A stretch of DNA of 64,000 nt from Onchidella celtica (lineage: Eukaryota > Mollusca > Gastropoda > Systellommatophora > Onchidiidae), in NCBI GenBank assembly GCA_963931925.1, contig OZ007569.1:21155982-21219981 (forward strand), read 5' to 3'. Positions within the stretch are counted from its first letter, which is position 1. The number at the start of each line of letters is the position of its first letter. The position numbers and the translations under genes are program-made. Under the pieces are notes generated by a model. That model searched no databases and was not told the DNA's origin. It saw only the letters and a program-made list of their open reading frames with translations. This document shows, piece by piece, positions 62,245-64,000 of this stretch.

Positions 62245-62405
62245 TTAACATCTTAGTGTAGAGTTACATTGTCCTCATTTATGTTTCTATTTGTTTTGGA
62301 AATACCAATGTGAAATTGAAAATATAATCATCCTATGCTATTTTGGGAAAGGGGTTTCATTTATACTTTATGTCACAAATCCCAGACTGGGAGATGTAAT
62401 AAGTT

Positions 62406-63560
62406 ATGACAGGACAACAATCACGAACAAACAAGTTAACACTTAACAGAACAATCCATCAGACTCACACATTTATTAACCATAATTATACAGATAATAG
62501 CGCAATTACATACATTATATTATTGAAAAGAACTGCCGTACAACGGCCTTATTCTCACACACACTCTCCCTCGGATCCACAATCCGGTAGTTACTCCTAA
62601 AGGCACTTCGGCCTCAGCCTCTCCCCCTCAGGGTTTTAATAGCACATTAGTAATTCACTGGCACCGCAGTCTCTCAATATCACCTTCCTATTGTCATACA
62701 CCTTAGCACTCCCCTAGCACCTCAGCAGGGCAATAACACATTATCATTTCAATAGACATTATCCTTTCACCAGTACATTATTAGTTCACTAGTCCCTCAA
62801 CATGGCAATAGTGCATTATCACATTCACGCTCATATCTACGTCCCTGTCCGTGGCCTGACTGCCACGACTTTATGTGCCTCTACTGTCCTGCACTGACAG
62901 CCTCACTTCTGGCCAATGTGTGGCCTCCGGCCCTATGCTGGCCTATCCCCTGTGCTCATCGAGGTGGCTCTGCGGCCCGTCCTCGACACCTACAAGAATA
63001 ACATTACATTGGTATAATACCCTACCATTTCTATTCACTCCACCTCTCCTTACAACCCATGAAGCGTACACACACTAGTTCACCTTTCACTCACCACACA
63101 TCTTACGGTAACACACCTCCATCGGAGTACACACTACTCACTCGCGCTACAAATCCATGAACTCACTTTCATCTATCGCTCATGGCGCACATTGCTATAT
63201 CCAATACCAAGGACTTCCACATTCCTCACATATACTTATTTACATCATGGTAATAGACGAATATAATATAATACATCAATCATAATTATCAATCAACGTT
63301 CTACCTACCAGTCATACTGGAAAAACTCTCTCACTGGTCTCTCGACTACTCCCCTTATGTCCGCCCGATGGGCTCTTATTCACAGGTCCGTTCCGTAGGG
63401 CCTTCTAACTTGCAGTGATAGTAATACAGCGCTTTCGCCTCATTCAGACCCCCCCACTACTCACAACAGCACGCTTAACTTACTTCTCTACCGTGAGTCC
63501 TTCTTACTCTACACCCGCTCTGTAGCAATCCCCTTAATTGCACTCACTCCACTCGTGACA
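62406..63560 (-). repeat. 3' LTR of a minus-strand LTR retrotransposon
   Basis: On the minus strand it begins TGTCACGAGTGG at 63560 and ends CCTGTCA at 62406, 1155 bp with TG...CA ends. It directly follows a purine tract. The flank after it reads TAACT; the matching duplicate would be outside the window. Confidence 0.7.
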
Positions 63561-63580
63561 TCATCCCCCACCCCAAAAAA
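63561..63580 (-). promoter_or_regulatory. Polypurine tract of the right-edge element
   Basis: On the minus strand TTTTTTGGGGTGGGGGATGA lies immediately before the LTR start. Confidence 0.65.
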
Positions 63581-63918
63581 ATTAATGCAATTAATTTCAA
63601 ATCGCATCAAGATGACTGTCAACGAGTGAGCGTGAGCAATACCTACACTAAAAAAAAACTGACCTAGCAGTTCCCCTAGTATATAAAATACCGAAATCAG
63701 GGGAAAATATGGGGATCAATATGGCCTGCAATATGCATATATGTGTCACATCATGAATAGCTAACTAAACACAATATCTAATACAGAATCAAAAGCCAAT
63801 CAACCTATCAACCATTCTTCATATCATATTTATAATGTCAATATTGTAAAGTCGACTCATTCACACAGATCCTGTCAATGTTCCTGTCCTCCGATGTATA
63901 GGCTCCTGAAATCTTCCC

Positions 63919-64000
63919 CTAGGCTCGACTAAGGTAGTCGGCGATATGATTGCTGGTTCCTGGAATTGGTTGAATAACGAAGGTATACGGCTGCAAAGCC
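63919..64000 (-). CDS. RNase H C-terminal end of Gypsy-type pol (partial)
   Basis: The minus-strand frame entering from the right edge contains LQPYTFVIQPIPGTSNHIAD then YLSRA and a TAG at 63919. This is the end of a Ty3/Gypsy RNase H (the xNxxADxLSR motif). In standard Gypsy order about 400-500 integrase codons should follow, but only about 340 bp separate the stop from the polypurine tract. Confidence 0.7.
   Translation of the reverse strand, partial: ALQPYTFVIQPIPGTSNHIADYLSRA

Overview
The window is a 64-kb piece of an animal nuclear genome. It is AT-rich, the genes have many introns, and there is dense transposon debris, one 200-base assembly gap and no prokaryotic features. Spliced proteins of animal type, LINE, SINE, hAT, pogo and piggyBac relics, TCTAGATCT-rich simple repeats and many ACATGTA-type words suggest a mollusc, probably a gastropod. 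The species assignment is inference.

Three housekeeping genes could be modelled from splice sites and reading phase. (1) Alpha-SNAP (NAPA), minus strand, 9 exons from 31832 down to 6424, 292 aa, complete. (2) TTC27, minus strand, 24 exons from 55871 down to 34290, 833 aa, complete. (3) The 5' part of PSMC1 (26S proteasome ATPase Rpt2), plus strand, four coding exons from 57294 to 61119, running off the right edge. NAPA and TTC27 lie in tandem. TTC27 and PSMC1 are head to head, and a 1.24-kb hAT relic lies between their start codons.

Region by region. 1-6423: NAPA downstream/3'UTR side, nothing firm, gap at 4981-5180. 6424-18956: NAPA exons 9 to 2, with introns holding a decayed OTU-domain element (7474-10990), an 801-bp inverted-repeat element (11251-12051), a possible solo LTR (about 14.9-16.0 kb) and a 557-bp MITE (18106-18662). 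18957-31740: NAPA intron 1, almost wholly transposons: a 5'-truncated LINE, then a decayed pogo-like transposon (21602-31495) into which an apparently very young Ty3/Gypsy element (22020-27691) has inserted. 31833-34289: intergenic, with the NAPA promoter side, a hAT MITE and a tRNA-like SINE head. 34290-55871: TTC27, whose introns hold three copies of one SINE family, a hAT element nested in a pogo-like MITE, a second hAT MITE, an internal 0.2-kb direct repeat and microsatellites. 55872-57293: interrupted bidirectional promoter. 57294-64000: PSMC1 5' exons, a CR1-like LINE in intron 1, a piggyBac-like MITE in intron 4, and the 3' LTR end of a minus-strand LTR retrotransposon.

The most notable observation is in the Gypsy element. 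Its two 214-bp LTRs read as identical, it has a 5-bp target duplication and one 1588-codon ORF, and only 18 nt separate LTR from ATG. That leader holds a 13-nt perfect complement to a segment of the element's own LTR, just upstream of its AATAAA. This is the architecture of Tf1-type self-primed reverse transcription rather than tRNA priming.
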